A stretch of 64,000 nucleotides of DNA from Variovorax paradoxus (GCF_009498455.1 NZ_CP045644.1:2168501-2232500); one strand, 5' to 3'; shown: positions 8,755-17,119, numbered from the stretch's first letter. Made by a program: numbers and translations. The notes: generated by a model from the letters alone, not told the origin.

Positions 8755-8829
8755 CTCGCTGTATTTCAACGGATAGAATTCGGCCCTCCGAAGGCTGAGA
8801 TCCAGGTTCGATTCCTGGCGGCGGGACCA
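8755..8829 (+). tRNA. tRNA-Arg (anticodon CCG)
   Basis: The cloverleaf folds by eye. The acceptor strand CTCGCTG (8755-8761) pairs with CGGCGGG (8819-8825), with two G-U pairs. T8 is followed by a D arm whose loop has A14, GG and A20. The anticodon stem CGGCC/GGCTG carries loop CTCCGAA, so the anticodon is CCG. The T arm CCAGG-TTCGATT-CCTGG is perfect. Discriminator A is followed by an encoded CCA. Two features are slightly odd: a C1-G72 first pair and a T-T mismatch at the base of the D stem. A short hairpin (8730-8747) and a CATAAT hexamer (8718-8723) lie upstream and may belong to its leader and promoter. Confidence 0.92.
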
Positions 8830-8836
8830 CCTTCAA

Positions 8837-8869
8837 GACCGGAAATTCCGCAAGGGCTTCCGGTTTTTT
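8837..8869 (+). terminator. Intrinsic terminator of tRNA-Arg
   Basis: CCGGAA (8839-8844) pairs with TTCCGG (8858-8863) and is followed by six T residues. It lies 8 nt after the tRNA 3' end and is well placed to end the tRNA transcript. Confidence 0.85.
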
Positions 8870-8992
8870 CACTTCTTCCCCGACCCGGCCCCGGCCTTGT
8901 GTGACAAGGTCGATCCGGAGATCCGCGCGACCGGGCCGTGACACGCCGTTGCACCCCGTCACCCGGTCGCACGCATGTAAAAATTCCCGCCT

Positions 8993-9217
8993 ATGGAGCT
9001 CACCGAACTGGACGAAACCAGCCTCGCAGCACACGCCGCCGAATGGCGTCGGCGCGCGCTGCGCGGCGAGAAACAGGCCCGCGGCATCGCACATGCCCTG
9101 GAGGCCGAAATGCGGCGCCGCTTTGGCGATTCGATTCCCCCAAGCCAGAGTGCCGACCTGGACACCCGCCCCCTGGCCCTGCGCCAGCCGCCGCGTCCGT
9201 GGTGGAAGTTCTGGTGA
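8993..9217 (+). CDS. Small conserved hypothetical protein
   Basis: This 74-residue protein has a charged helical N-terminal half (L-D-E-T-S-L-A-A-H-A-A-E-W-R-R-R-A-L-R) and a proline/tryptophan end, P-R-P-W-W-K-F-W. The aromatic, basic C-terminus is a pattern I associate with small Comamonadaceae proteins and might contact membranes. There is no signal peptide or known domain. GC-rich codon use matches its neighbours, and it does not overlap a better frame. Function unknown. Confidence 0.65.
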   Translation: MELTELDETSLAAHAAEWRRRALRGEKQARGIAHALEAEMRRRFGDSIPPSQSADLDTRPLALRQPPRPWWKFW

Positions 9218-9304
9218 GCCGGCCGCGCCCGCGCGGCCTGATCCGACACGTCGCGTAGCCGGTCGTCGGTTGCGGGCCCCCGCCGGCCCTGCCACCATGG
9301 CCGC

Positions 9305-10033
9305 ATGGCATACCAACTTCATTACTGGCCCACGATCCAGGGCCGCGGCGAATTCGTGCGGCTCGCGCTCGAGGCCGCCGGCGCCGACTACGTCGATGTC
9401 GCGCGGCTGCCCGCGTCGCAAGGCGGTGGCGAGTCCGCGCTGGGCCAGCGGCTCGGCGACCCCGACAACCCGCGCGCCGCGTTCGCACCGCCGTTCCTCA
9501 TCGACGGCGACATCGTGGTTGGCCAGACCGCTGCGATCCTGCTGTACCTCGGCCCCAAGCTGGGCTTGGCGGGCATCGGCGAATCCGACGGCCTGTGGAC
9601 GCACCAGCTGCAGCTCACCATTGCCGACGCCGTGGCCGAGGCGCACGACACCCATCACCCGATCTCGACCGGCGACTATTACGAAGACCAGCGCGACGCC
9701 GCGGTGCAGCGTGCGCGGGCCTTCCGCGAGGCGCGCATCCCGAAATTCCTGAACTGGTTCGAGCAGGTGCTGCAGCGCAATCCTTCGGGCGACCTGCACC
9801 TGGTCGGCGACGTGCTCACTTATGCCGACCTGTCGCTGTTCCAGCTGGTGGACGGCCTGCAGTACGCCTTTCCGAAAGCCGCCGCGCGGGCGCTGGCCGA
9901 CACGCCGTCGGTCGTGAAACTGCACGCCAACATCCGGCGGCGCCAGCGCGTGCACGACTACTTGCAGAGCCCGCGTCGCATCGCGTTCAACGAGGACGGG
10001 ATCTTTCGGCGCTATGCCGAGCTGGATGGCTGA
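9305..10033 (+). CDS. Glutathione S-transferase family protein
   Basis: This 242-residue cytosolic protein has an N-terminal thioredoxin-like domain (residues 1-85) starting M-A-Y-Q-L-H-Y-W-P-T-I-Q-G-R-G-E-F-V-R. That places a tyrosine/polar cluster and the R-G-E-x-x-R segment where sigma/alpha-like transferases bind glutathione. The cis-Pro segment A-P-P-F-L-I-D-G-D and the following Q-T-A-A-I-L-L-Y-L close the glutathione site. An all-helical C-terminal domain follows, with L-T-Y-A-D-L-S-L-F matching the usual N-capping motif. It probably conjugates or isomerises electrophiles; substrate unknown. It converges on rsmI with only 3 bp between stops. Confidence 0.92.
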   Translation: MAYQLHYWPTIQGRGEFVRLALEAAGADYVDVARLPASQGGGESALGQRLGDPDNPRAAFAPPFLIDGDIVVGQTAAILLYLGPKLGLAGIGESDGLWTHQLQLTIADAVAEAHDTHHPISTGDYYEDQRDAAVQRARAFREARIPKFLNWFEQVLQRNPSGDLHLVGDVLTYADLSLFQLVDGLQYAFPKAAARALADTPSVVKLHANIRRRQRVHDYLQSPRRIAFNEDGIFRRYAELDG

Positions 10034-10036
10034 GGG

Positions 10037-10996
10037 CTAAGCGCCGTCGCTGCCGGCTTCGTTGCGAATGCGCAGCGCCAGCTCGTACAGCGTATTGCGC
10101 GGCGCGCCGCTGATCTCTGCAGTCAGCTTCACGGCCGTCTTCACCGGAAGTTCTGCCAGCAGCAGGCGCAGCACGCGTTCGCCTTCCGCGCCGCCGTCGC
10201 CGCTCACCGCCACGGGGTGCAGCACCAGCGCGAACTCGCCGCGCGTGCGGTCGCGGTCGGCGCTGAACCAGTCGGGCAGTGCGCTGGCGGCCACGGTGGC
10301 GATCTCTTCGAACTGCTTGGTGAGCTCGCGGCCCACGGTGATGCGGCGTTCGCCCAGCACAGCCAGTGCGCGGGCCAGGGTTTCGATGCGGTGCGGCGCT
10401 TCGAGCAGCACCACGGCGCGCGGCTCCTGCGCGAGCGCCTGCACGGCGGTGTCGCGCTCGCCGGCCTTGGTCGGCAGGAAGCCCGCGAACACGAAGGCGC
10501 TGCTGTTGTGCGCGTTGCTCTCGCCGCCGTCGGCCACCAGCCCCGCCGCGCTCACGAGCGTGACGACGCTGCTGGCGCCCGGCAATGGCAGCACGCGGTG
10601 GCCGGCCGCGCGCACGGCGGCGGCCAGGCGCGCGCCGGGGTCGCTCACGCCGGGCGTGCCGGCGTCGCTCACGTAGGCGATGCGCTCGCCCTGCGCGAGC
10701 CGCGCGACCACGGCCTGCGCAGCCTCGGCCTCGTTGTGCTGGTGCACCGCGAGCAACCGTGCGCCGGGGCGATCGATGCCGTAGGCACGCAGCAGCGTCT
10801 GTGTGTGGCGCGTGTCCTCGCAGGCGATCACGTCCACCAGCTGCAGCACATGCAGTGCGCGCAGCGTGATGTCGGCCAGGTTGCCGATCGGCGTGGCGAC
10901 GACGTAGAGCGTGCCCTGCGGATAATGCTGCGCGCCCGCGGCGTCGTGCGCGGCCGGCAGGGCGGCGCCGAAGGAAGCAGGGGCGAGTGAAGCCAA
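10037..10996 (-). CDS. rsmI: 16S rRNA (cytidine-1402-2'-O)-methyltransferase RsmI
   Basis: RsmI methylates the ribose of C1402 in the decoding centre of 16S rRNA using S-adenosylmethionine. The core begins G-T-L-Y-V-V-A-T-P-I-G-N-L-A-D-I-T, the hallmark of the family, followed by A-C-E-D-T-R and Y-V-S-D-A-G-T-P-G-V-S-D-P-G. All are characteristic of this tetrapyrrole-methylase fold. I start it at TTG 10996 because GGAG lies 7 nt upstream and the result is 319 residues; longer in-frame readings would run into the divergent yraN start. The rsmI/yraN divergent pair is a widely conserved arrangement. Confidence 0.95.
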   Translation of the reverse strand: MASLAPASFGAALPAAHDAAGAQHYPQGTLYVVATPIGNLADITLRALHVLQLVDVIACEDTRHTQTLLRAYGIDRPGARLLAVHQHNEAEAAQAVVARLAQGERIAYVSDAGTPGVSDPGARLAAAVRAAGHRVLPLPGASSVVTLVSAAGLVADGGESNAHNSSAFVFAGFLPTKAGERDTAVQALAQEPRAVVLLEAPHRIETLARALAVLGERRITVGRELTKQFEEIATVAASALPDWFSADRDRTRGEFALVLHPVAVSGDGGAEGERVLRLLLAELPVKTAVKLTAEISGAPRNTLYELALRIRNEAGSDGA

Positions 10997-11043
10997 GAGG
11001 TTTCTCCGTAGGGCAGCGAAAACAAAAAACAGGGCAGGGAGCC

Positions 11044-11415
11044 ATGACGACAAGCACCACGACGACAAAGCATCGCGGCGATGCGGCGGAAGACGCCGCG
11101 CTCGACCACCTGCGCCAGGCCGGCCTCGTGCCGGTCGCGCGCAATTATCGAACGCCGGGGCGCGGCGGCGGCGAGGTCGACCTGATCATGCGCGATCCGC
11201 GCGACGGCACGCTGGTGTTCGTCGAGGTGCGCCAGCGCAGCGCCGGCTCGCACGGCGGCGCGGGCGGCAGCATCACGGCGGGAAAGCAGCGGCGCATCGT
11301 GCTGGCCGCGCGGCATTACCTAGGCCGGTTGCGGTCGCTGCCGCCGTGCCGTTTCGACGTGGTGCTGATCGAGGAGAAAATCACCTGGCTCCCAGGTGCC
11401 TTCGACGCGGGCTGA
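11044..11415 (+). CDS. yraN: YraN family (UPF0102) nuclease-fold protein
   Basis: The 123-residue protein has a restriction-endonuclease-like fold conserved next to rsmI in many proteobacteria. Visible marks are G-D-A-A-E-D-A-A near the N-terminus, then A-R-N-Y-R-T, G-G-G-E-V-D-L-I-M and F-V-E-V-R-Q-R. The E, D and E-V-R residues match the PD-(D/E)xK-like core, although the usual Lys of E-V-K is Arg here. The start at 11044 has GGGAG upstream. An earlier ATG at 10987 would add 19 residues and overlap rsmI, so I reject it. Exact role unknown; a DNA or envelope link has been suggested from context. Confidence 0.92.
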   Translation: MTTSTTTTKHRGDAAEDAALDHLRQAGLVPVARNYRTPGRGGGEVDLIMRDPRDGTLVFVEVRQRSAGSHGGAGGSITAGKQRRIVLAARHYLGRLRSLPPCRFDVVLIEEKITWLPGAFDAG

Positions 11416-11600
11416 TTTGCTCGGAAGCCTGTGGAGCAAGCGGCCCATTCCGTGCCAGGGCACCCGTGGAACCGGCTTTGCCGGGCCACCGGGTGCGCCC
11501 CCTTGAGGGGGGAGTCGAAGCGACACGAAGTGCGCGAAGATTCGGGGGTGGGCCATTTCAAAACGTCTTGTTTCACGACCCCCAGTTATCATCGCGCCCC

Positions 11601-12251
11601 ATGCTCGAGCAACGGATTCAGCAGCACTTCATTGACAGTGCCGACCTCAAATACCAGACCGGCCCGGTCCTCAGCAAACCCATCTCTCAAGCGATGCAGG
11701 CGCTGCTGGCCTGCGTGACCAGCGGCGGCAAGGTGCTGGCCTGCGGGGCCGGCGTGTCGGGCTTGCTGGCCGCGCAGTTCGCCGCCAATTTCGTGGGCCG
11801 CTTCGAACGCGAGCGGCCCGAGCTGGGCGCCATCGCGCTGCCCGGCGACACCACCGACCCGGCCGCCGACAGCCCGCAGGCCGCCGATGCCGACCGCTTC
11901 GCGCGCCAGGTGCGCGCGCTGGGCCAGGCCGGCGACGTGCTGCTGGTGCTCAGCGCCAGCGGGCATTCGTCCGCGGTACTGGCCGCCGTGCTGTCCGCGC
12001 ATGAGCGCGACATGACGGTGGTGGCGCTGCTGGGCAACGCCGCGACCGGCCTGGCGGCAGCCGCGCCAGGTGCCGCAGCCACGGGCGGCACCGGCGGCAC
12101 CATCGGCCGCGCGCTGCGCGAGACCGACGTCCAGATCAGCGTGCCGCACGAGCGTGCGGCGCGCATTCACGAAATCCACCTGCTCGCGCTGCATTGCCTG
12201 TGCGACGGCGTGGATGCCCAGTTACTCGGAGAACAGGAAGTTTCCTCATGA
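11601..12251 (+). CDS. SIS-domain protein (DiaA/GmhA-like)
   Basis: This 216-residue protein is a sugar-isomerase fold of the DiaA/GmhA type. It begins M-L-E-Q-R-I-Q-Q-H-F and contains L-V-L-S-A-S-G-H-S-S-A-V, the sugar-phosphate loop, followed by A-L-L-G-N. In enterics the gene at this place in the yraN-diaA-yraP string is DiaA, which binds DnaA and promotes replication initiation; GmhA makes heptose for LPS. Position favours a DiaA-like role. The G-G-K-V-L-A-C-G-A-G segment replaces the usual G-N-G-G-S, so catalysis is doubtful. The stop overlaps the next start as ATGA. An alternating Ala/Gly stretch near residue 150 is an odd insertion. Confidence 0.88.
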   Translation: MLEQRIQQHFIDSADLKYQTGPVLSKPISQAMQALLACVTSGGKVLACGAGVSGLLAAQFAANFVGRFERERPELGAIALPGDTTDPAADSPQAADADRFARQVRALGQAGDVLLVLSASGHSSAVLAAVLSAHERDMTVVALLGNAATGLAAAAPGAAATGGTGGTIGRALRETDVQISVPHERAARIHEIHLLALHCLCDGVDAQLLGEQEVSS

Positions 12252-13042
12252 CCATGACGACCCTGACCAAGGCCTCGACCCAACGTTTCGCTCTGGCGCT
12301 CACCCTCGGCGCCGCTCTGGTGGCCGGCCTGTCCGCCTGCGTGCCGCTCGTCGTGGGCGGCGCGGCGATGGTGGGCGTGGGCATGGTGGCGACCGACCGC
12401 CGCAGCTCGGGCGCCCAGCTCGACGACCAGGGCATCGAGTTGCGTGCCGCGGCCCGCGTGCGCGACATCGCCAACGACAACATGTACGTGAGCGTCACCA
12501 GCTTCAACCGCCAGGTGCTGCTGACCGGCGCCGTCGGCAACGACGCCGACCGCCGCCGCGTCGAGGACGAGGTGAGCCGCGTCGTCAACGTGCGCTCGGT
12601 GGTCAACGAACTCTCCATCGGCGCCCCGAGCACCTTCCAGGACCGCTCGAACGACCTGTACATCACCGGCAAGGTGAAGGCCTCACTGCTCGACGCCAAG
12701 GACATCTTCGCCAACTCCTTCAAGGTCGTGACCGAGCGCAGCACGGTCTACCTGATGGGCATCGCCACCCGCCGCGAGACCGACCGTGCCACCGAGATCA
12801 CGCGCGGCGTGACCGGTGTGGCGAAGGTCGTGCGCGTGGTCGAGGTGGTGAGCGAGGCCGACCTCGCGGCGAGCCAGGCGGCCAACCAGTCCGCTGCGCA
12901 GCGCGGCGGCACGGGCCCCGCACCGGTCAGCAACGCAACGCCGTCGGCACCGGCTGCGTCCTCGGGTTCGCGCGTGCCGCTGCCGCCGATGGAGCCGCTG
13001 CCCGCGCCGGCGGGCGGTGCGACCACCGCGCCGGTCCGCTGA
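12248..13042 (+). CDS. dolP: BON-domain outer-membrane lipoprotein (DolP/YraP-like)
   Basis: This 264-residue lipoprotein contributes to outer-membrane integrity. The start overlaps the previous stop (ATGA), giving a signal peptide and lipobox L-S-A-C with lipidated Cys. Two BON domains follow at about residues 62-125 and 135-200; the Gly in the second hydrophobic strand of each is visible (L-T-G-A-V and L-M-G-I-A). The C-terminal 60 residues are Ala/Pro/Ser-rich and disordered, longer than in enteric DolP. Its place after yraN and the SIS gene supports the assignment. Confidence 0.92.
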   Translation: MTMTTLTKASTQRFALALTLGAALVAGLSACVPLVVGGAAMVGVGMVATDRRSSGAQLDDQGIELRAAARVRDIANDNMYVSVTSFNRQVLLTGAVGNDADRRRVEDEVSRVVNVRSVVNELSIGAPSTFQDRSNDLYITGKVKASLLDAKDIFANSFKVVTERSTVYLMGIATRRETDRATEITRGVTGVAKVVRVVEVVSEADLAASQAANQSAAQRGGTGPAPVSNATPSAPAASSGSRVPLPPMEPLPAPAGGATTAPVR

Positions 13043-13046
13043 AATA

Positions 13047-13073
13047 CAAAAGCCCGCTTCCGCGGGCTTTTTT
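13047..13073. terminator. Bidirectional terminator
   Basis: AAAAGCCCGC-TTC-CGCGGGC followed by six T residues lies between the convergent lipoprotein and dehydrogenase genes. The A-run on the other side allows it to work on both strands. Confidence 0.88.
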
Positions 13074-13981
13074 CATTTGAGTCGAATGATGAGACTCGAG
13101 GTGTCCCAGCGCCTGCCGCCGGCCTGCTGCACGTCGGCATAGAACTGGTCGACCAGGGCCGTCACCGGCACGCGCGCGCCGTTGCGCTTGGCTTCGTCGA
13201 GCACCAGGCCCAGGTCCTTGCGCATCCAGTCGACGGCAAAGCCGTAGTCGAACTTGCCGGCGATCATGGTCTTGCCGCGGTTGTCCATCTGCCAGCTCTG
13301 GGCCGCGCCCTTGCCGATGACGCCGAGCACGGCCTCCATGTCGAGGCCGGCGCGCTGGCCGAAGGCGATGGCTTCCGACAGGCCCTGCACCAGCCCCGCG
13401 ATCGCGATCTGGTTGACCATCTTCGCGAGCTGGCCCGCGCCGCTCTCGCCCAGCAGCGTGACCGCGCGCGAGAAGGCCATCGCCACCGGCTTGATGCGTT
13501 CGAACACGGCCGCGTCGCCGCCGCACATCACGGTGAGCGCGCCGTTCTGCGCGCCCGCCTGGCCGCCCGACACGGGCGCGTCGATGAAGTGCAGGCCGCG
13601 CGCCAGCGCCGCCTTCGACAGCTCGCGCGCCACGTCGGCCGAGGCTGTGGTGTGGTCGACGAGCACGGCGCCGGGCTTCATGCCGGCCAAGGCGCCGTCG
13701 TCGCCGAGCACCACCGAGCGCAGGTCGTCGTCGTTGCCGACGCAGCAGAACACGATGTCCGCGCCGGCTGCCGCTTCGCGCGGGGTGGGGGCGTGGCGGC
13801 CGGGCGCGCCGAACTCGGCGACCCAGGCCTGCGACTTGGTGGGCGTGCGGTTGTAGACCGTGACCGTGTGGCCGGCCTTGGCCAGGTGCCCGGCCATGGG
13901 CCCGCCCATGACGCCGAGGCCGAGGAAGGCCACCGTCTGGGCGGGAACGGATTCGTAGGTGCGGGGGTTGATGCTGCTCAT
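13073..13981 (-). CDS. NAD(P)-dependent beta-hydroxyacid dehydrogenase (3-hydroxyisobutyrate dehydrogenase family)
   Basis: The 302-residue protein has an N-terminal Rossmann domain with V-A-F-L-G-L-G-V-M-G-G-P-M-A, the G-L-G-x-M-G signature of the family. D-A-P-V-S-G-G provides the substrate-binding loop, and K-M-V-N-Q carries the catalytic Lys and Asn pair. It probably oxidises 3-hydroxyisobutyrate, tartronate semialdehyde or a related hydroxyacid; sequence alone does not separate these. It is a single gene between a terminator and pilU, with no pathway neighbours. Confidence 0.93.
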   Translation of the reverse strand: MSSINPRTYESVPAQTVAFLGLGVMGGPMAGHLAKAGHTVTVYNRTPTKSQAWVAEFGAPGRHAPTPREAAAGADIVFCCVGNDDDLRSVVLGDDGALAGMKPGAVLVDHTTASADVARELSKAALARGLHFIDAPVSGGQAGAQNGALTVMCGGDAAVFERIKPVAMAFSRAVTLLGESGAGQLAKMVNQIAIAGLVQGLSEAIAFGQRAGLDMEAVLGVIGKGAAQSWQMDNRGKTMIAGKFDYGFAVDWMRKDLGLVLDEAKRNGARVPVTALVDQFYADVQQAGGRRWDTSSLIIRLK

Positions 13982-14044
13982 GGCCGACAGCTTAAAGCCA
14001 AAGAAAGAAAGCCGGCGCGCCCCGCGGTGCGCCGGCGGGCGGCT

Positions 14045-15181
14045 TCAGACGATCGCGAAGTGCTCGGTGCCGGCTGCCAGGTCGGTGCTGCGCGCGCGCT
14101 GGCTGTTCAGCTTGATCTGCAGGCGCAGGTCGTTGGCCGAATCGGCGTTGCGGATCGCTTCTTCGAAATTGATGGCGTTGCCCTCGAACAGATCGAACAG
14201 CGCCTGGTCGAAGGTCTGCATGCCCAGGTTGCGGCTCTTCTTCATGATTTCCTTGATCTCGCCCACCTCGCCCTTGAAGATCAGGTCGGAGATCAGCGGC
14301 GTGTTCAGCAGGATCTCGACCGCCGCCACGCGGCCCTGGCCGTCTTCGGTGGGCACCAGCCGTTGCGACACCAGCGAGCGCAGGTTCAGCGACAGGTCCA
14401 TCAGCAGTTGCGCGCGGCGCTCTTCGGGGAAGAAGTTGATGATGCGGTCGAGCGCCTGGTTGGCGCTGTTGGCGTGCAGCGTGGCCATGCACAGGTGGCC
14501 GGTTTCGGCAAAGGCCACGGCGTGCTCCATGGTCTCGCGGTCGCGGATTTCGCCCATCAGGATCACGTCGGGTGCCTGGCGCAGCGTGTTCTTCAGTGCG
14601 GCTTCCCAGCTGTCGGTGTCGATGCCCACTTCGCGCTGCGTCACCACGCAGTTCTTGTGCGGGTGCACGAACTCGACCGGGTCTTCCACCGTGACGATGT
14701 GGCCGTAGGAGTTTTCGTTGCGCCAATCGACCATCGCGGCCAGCGTGGTCGACTTGCCCGAGCCCGTGGCACCCACCAGGATGGTGAGGCCGCGCTTGGT
14801 CATCGCCACGTCCTTGAGAACCTGCGGCATGCCCAGCCCGTCGATGGTCGGCAGCTTGGCGGGAATGGTCCGCAGCACCATACCGACCTTGCCCTGCTGC
14901 ACGAACGCGTTCACGCGGAAGCGGCCGATGCCGGTCGGCGAGATCGCGAAGTTGCACTCCTTGGTGCGCTCGAACTCGGCCGTCTGGCGGTCGTTCATGA
15001 TCGAGCGCGTGAGCGCCAGCGTGTGCTGCGCGCCCAGCGCCTGCTGCGACACCTTGGTGACCTTGCCGTCGACCTTGATGGCCGGCGGGAAGTCGGCGGT
15101 GATGAACAGGTCGCTGCCGTTGCGGCTCACCATGAGCTTGAGCAGGTCGTTGATGAACTGGCTGGCTTGATCGCGTTCCAT
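14045..15181 (-). CDS. pilU: Twitching-motility ATPase PilU
   Basis: PilU is the PilT-dependent retraction ATPase of type IV pili at the inner-membrane pilus base. The 378-residue product shows Walker A G-A-T-G-S-G-K-S-T, an Asp box V-T-V-E-D-P-V-E-F, a Walker B-like V-I-L-M-G-E-I-R-D-R-E-T and a His box G-H-L-C-M-A-T-L-H-A-N-S. The start R-D-Q-A-S-Q-F-I-N-D-L-L-K-L-M and the length beyond 347 residues separate it from PilT. AAGGAG lies 8 nt before the ATG. It lies 134 bp downstream of pilT on the same strand, so they may be co-transcribed. The rest of the pilus machinery is not in this window. Confidence 0.95.
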   Translation of the reverse strand: MERDQASQFINDLLKLMVSRNGSDLFITADFPPAIKVDGKVTKVSQQALGAQHTLALTRSIMNDRQTAEFERTKECNFAISPTGIGRFRVNAFVQQGKVGMVLRTIPAKLPTIDGLGMPQVLKDVAMTKRGLTILVGATGSGKSTTLAAMVDWRNENSYGHIVTVEDPVEFVHPHKNCVVTQREVGIDTDSWEAALKNTLRQAPDVILMGEIRDRETMEHAVAFAETGHLCMATLHANSANQALDRIINFFPEERRAQLLMDLSLNLRSLVSQRLVPTEDGQGRVAAVEILLNTPLISDLIFKGEVGEIKEIMKKSRNLGMQTFDQALFDLFEGNAINFEEAIRNADSANDLRLQIKLNSQRARSTDLAAGTEHFAIV

Positions 15182-15315
15182 GAGAGCGCTCCTTGATGTC
15201 TAGATTGAATCTGCCGGCGGCCGACCGCCGGGCCGCCCCAAGGCGGCCGCGCCTCCCCCATGGGGGGTGGAGTTACACGCAGCGCAGCGAAGTGAAAAGC
15301 CGGGGGGCCTCATGA

Positions 15316-16359
15316 CTAGCCGGGGAAATTCTCGGGAATCTTGGCTTTACCGCGCGCTTCGGCGGCAGAGATCGTATTGCGGCGCACCAGCTCTGTCAGG
15401 TTCTGGTCGAGCGTCTGCATGCCCGAGCCCTGGCCGGTCTGGATGGTGGAGTACATCTGCGCGACCTTGGCCTCGCGGATCAGGTTGCGGATGGCCGGCG
15501 TGCCCAGCATGATCTCGTGCGCCGCCACGCGGCCCTGGCCGTCCTTGGTCTTGCACAGCGTCTGCGAGATCACGGCCTGGAGAGACTCCGACAGCATCGC
15601 GCGGATCATTTCTTTTTCTTCGCCCGGGAACACGTCGATGATCCGGTCGATGGTCTTGGCGGCCGACGAGGTGTGCAGCGTGCCGAACACCAGGTGGCCG
15701 GTTTCGGCGGCGGTCATCGCGAGGCGGATGGTTTCGAGGTCGCGCAGCTCGCCCACCAGAATGGCGTCCGGGTCTTCGCGCAGGGCGGAGCGCAGCGCGT
15801 TCGAGAACGACAGCGTCATCGGCCCCACTTCGCGCTGGTTGATCAGGCACTTCTTCGACTCGTGCACGAACTCGATCGGGTCTTCCACCGTGAGGATGTG
15901 ACCGTACTCGTTTTCGTTGAGGTAGTTCACCATCGCGGCCAGCGTGGTCGACTTGCCCGAGCCCGTGGGGCCCGTCACCAGCACCAGCCCGCGCGGCTTG
16001 AGCGCGAGTTCGCCGAAAATCTTCGGGGCGTTGAGCTGCTCGAGCGTGAGGATCTTCGAAGGAATGGTCCGGAACACCGCAGCCGCGCCGCGCGCCTGGT
16101 TGAAGGCATTCACGCGAAAGCGCGCGAGGCCGTCGATCTCGAACGAGAAGTCGACCTCCAGGAACTCTTCGTAGTGCTTGCGGTGCGTGTCGCTCATGAT
16201 GTCGTACACCATGGCGTGCACCGCCTTGTGGTCCAGTGCATCGACGTTGATGCGGCGCACGTCGCCGTTCACGCGGATCATCGGCGGCAGGCCGGCCGAC
16301 AGGTGCAGGTCGGAGGCTTTGTTCTTGACGCTGAACGCCAGCAGTTGGGTGATGTCCAC
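15316..16359 (-). CDS. pilT: Twitching-motility retraction ATPase PilT
   Basis: PilT is the hexameric ATPase that depolymerises pili. Starting at GTG 16359 (strong GAGGAG site upstream), the product is 347 residues, close to the usual PilT length. It begins M-D-I-T-Q-L-L-A-F-S-V-K-N-K-A-S-D-L-H-L. Walker A is G-P-T-G-S-G-K-S-T, the Asp box T-V-E-D-P-I-E-F and the His box G-H-L-V-F-G-T-L-H-T-S. The C-terminal A-I-R-N-L-I-R-E motif, needed for retraction in studied PilT proteins, is intact. Divergent yggS starts 51 bp away, a common arrangement in proteobacteria. Confidence 0.97.
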   Translation of the reverse strand: MDITQLLAFSVKNKASDLHLSAGLPPMIRVNGDVRRINVDALDHKAVHAMVYDIMSDTHRKHYEEFLEVDFSFEIDGLARFRVNAFNQARGAAAVFRTIPSKILTLEQLNAPKIFGELALKPRGLVLVTGPTGSGKSTTLAAMVNYLNENEYGHILTVEDPIEFVHESKKCLINQREVGPMTLSFSNALRSALREDPDAILVGELRDLETIRLAMTAAETGHLVFGTLHTSSAAKTIDRIIDVFPGEEKEMIRAMLSESLQAVISQTLCKTKDGQGRVAAHEIMLGTPAIRNLIREAKVAQMYSTIQTGQGSGMQTLDQNLTELVRRNTISAAEARGKAKIPENFPG

Positions 16360-16410
16360 GGGGCTCCTCGGGCAGGCTTTGGTGACGTTTTGATACGAAT
16401 TCGGAAGATT

Positions 16411-17112
16411 ATGACGATGATTGGCGACGACCTCCAGCAAGTAAGAGCCCGGATCGACCAGGCCTGTGCAGACGCCGGGCGCGACCCGTCGGCGGTGCGC
16501 CTGCTGGCGGTGTCCAAGACTTTCGGGCCGGAGGCGGTGCGCGAGGCGCACGCGGCCGGCCAGGCGGCGTTCGGCGAGAACTACGTGCAGGAGGGTCTGG
16601 ACAAGATCGCCGCGCTGGCCGATCTGCGCGCGGGGCTCGAATGGCACTGCATCGGCCCTCTGCAGAGCAACAAGACGCGGCCCGTGGCGGAGCAGTTCGA
16701 CTGGGTTCACAGCATCGATCGCCTGAAGATCGCCGAGCGCCTGTCGGCCCAGCGGCCGGCCCATCTGCCGCCGCTGCAGGTGTGCCTGCAGGTCAACGTG
16801 GACGGCGGCGCGAACAAGTCCGGCGTGCCACCGGAAGAGGCTTTGGCGCTCGCGCGGGCTGTGGCGGCCTTGCCACAGCTGCGGCTGCGCGGGCTCATGG
16901 CGATCCCCGAACCGGCGGCGGATTTCGCGGCACAGCGCGAACTGTGCCTGCGCGCGCATGCGGTGTTCGAATCGATCCGCGCCGCGGGCATCGCGTTGGA
17001 CACGCTGTCGCTGGGCATGAGCGGGGACCTCGAGGCGGCGGTCAGTGCCGGCAGCACGATGGTGCGGGTCGGTACGGCGATCTTCGGCGGGCGGGCGCGC
17101 AAGCCAGCCTAG
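16411..17112 (+). CDS. yggS: Pyridoxal-phosphate homeostasis protein YggS (PLPBP)
   Basis: This PLP-binding alanine-racemase-fold protein regulates free pyridoxal phosphate and amino-acid pools and has no known catalysis. Visible marks are L-L-A-V-S-K-T-F (PLP-binding Lys), F-G-E-N-Y-V-Q-E-G, W-H-C-I-G-P-L-Q-S-N-K and L-S-L-G-M-S-G-D, with V-R-V-G-T-A-I-F-G at the end. Length is 233 residues. ATGs at 16411 and 16417 are both possible; GGAAG lies 3 or 9 nt upstream respectively. It is divergent from pilT. Confidence 0.95.
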   Translation: MTMIGDDLQQVRARIDQACADAGRDPSAVRLLAVSKTFGPEAVREAHAAGQAAFGENYVQEGLDKIAALADLRAGLEWHCIGPLQSNKTRPVAEQFDWVHSIDRLKIAERLSAQRPAHLPPLQVCLQVNVDGGANKSGVPPEEALALARAVAALPQLRLRGLMAIPEPAADFAAQRELCLRAHAVFESIRAAGIALDTLSLGMSGDLEAAVSAGSTMVRVGTAIFGGRARKPA

Positions 17113-17119
17113 GGTCTGT

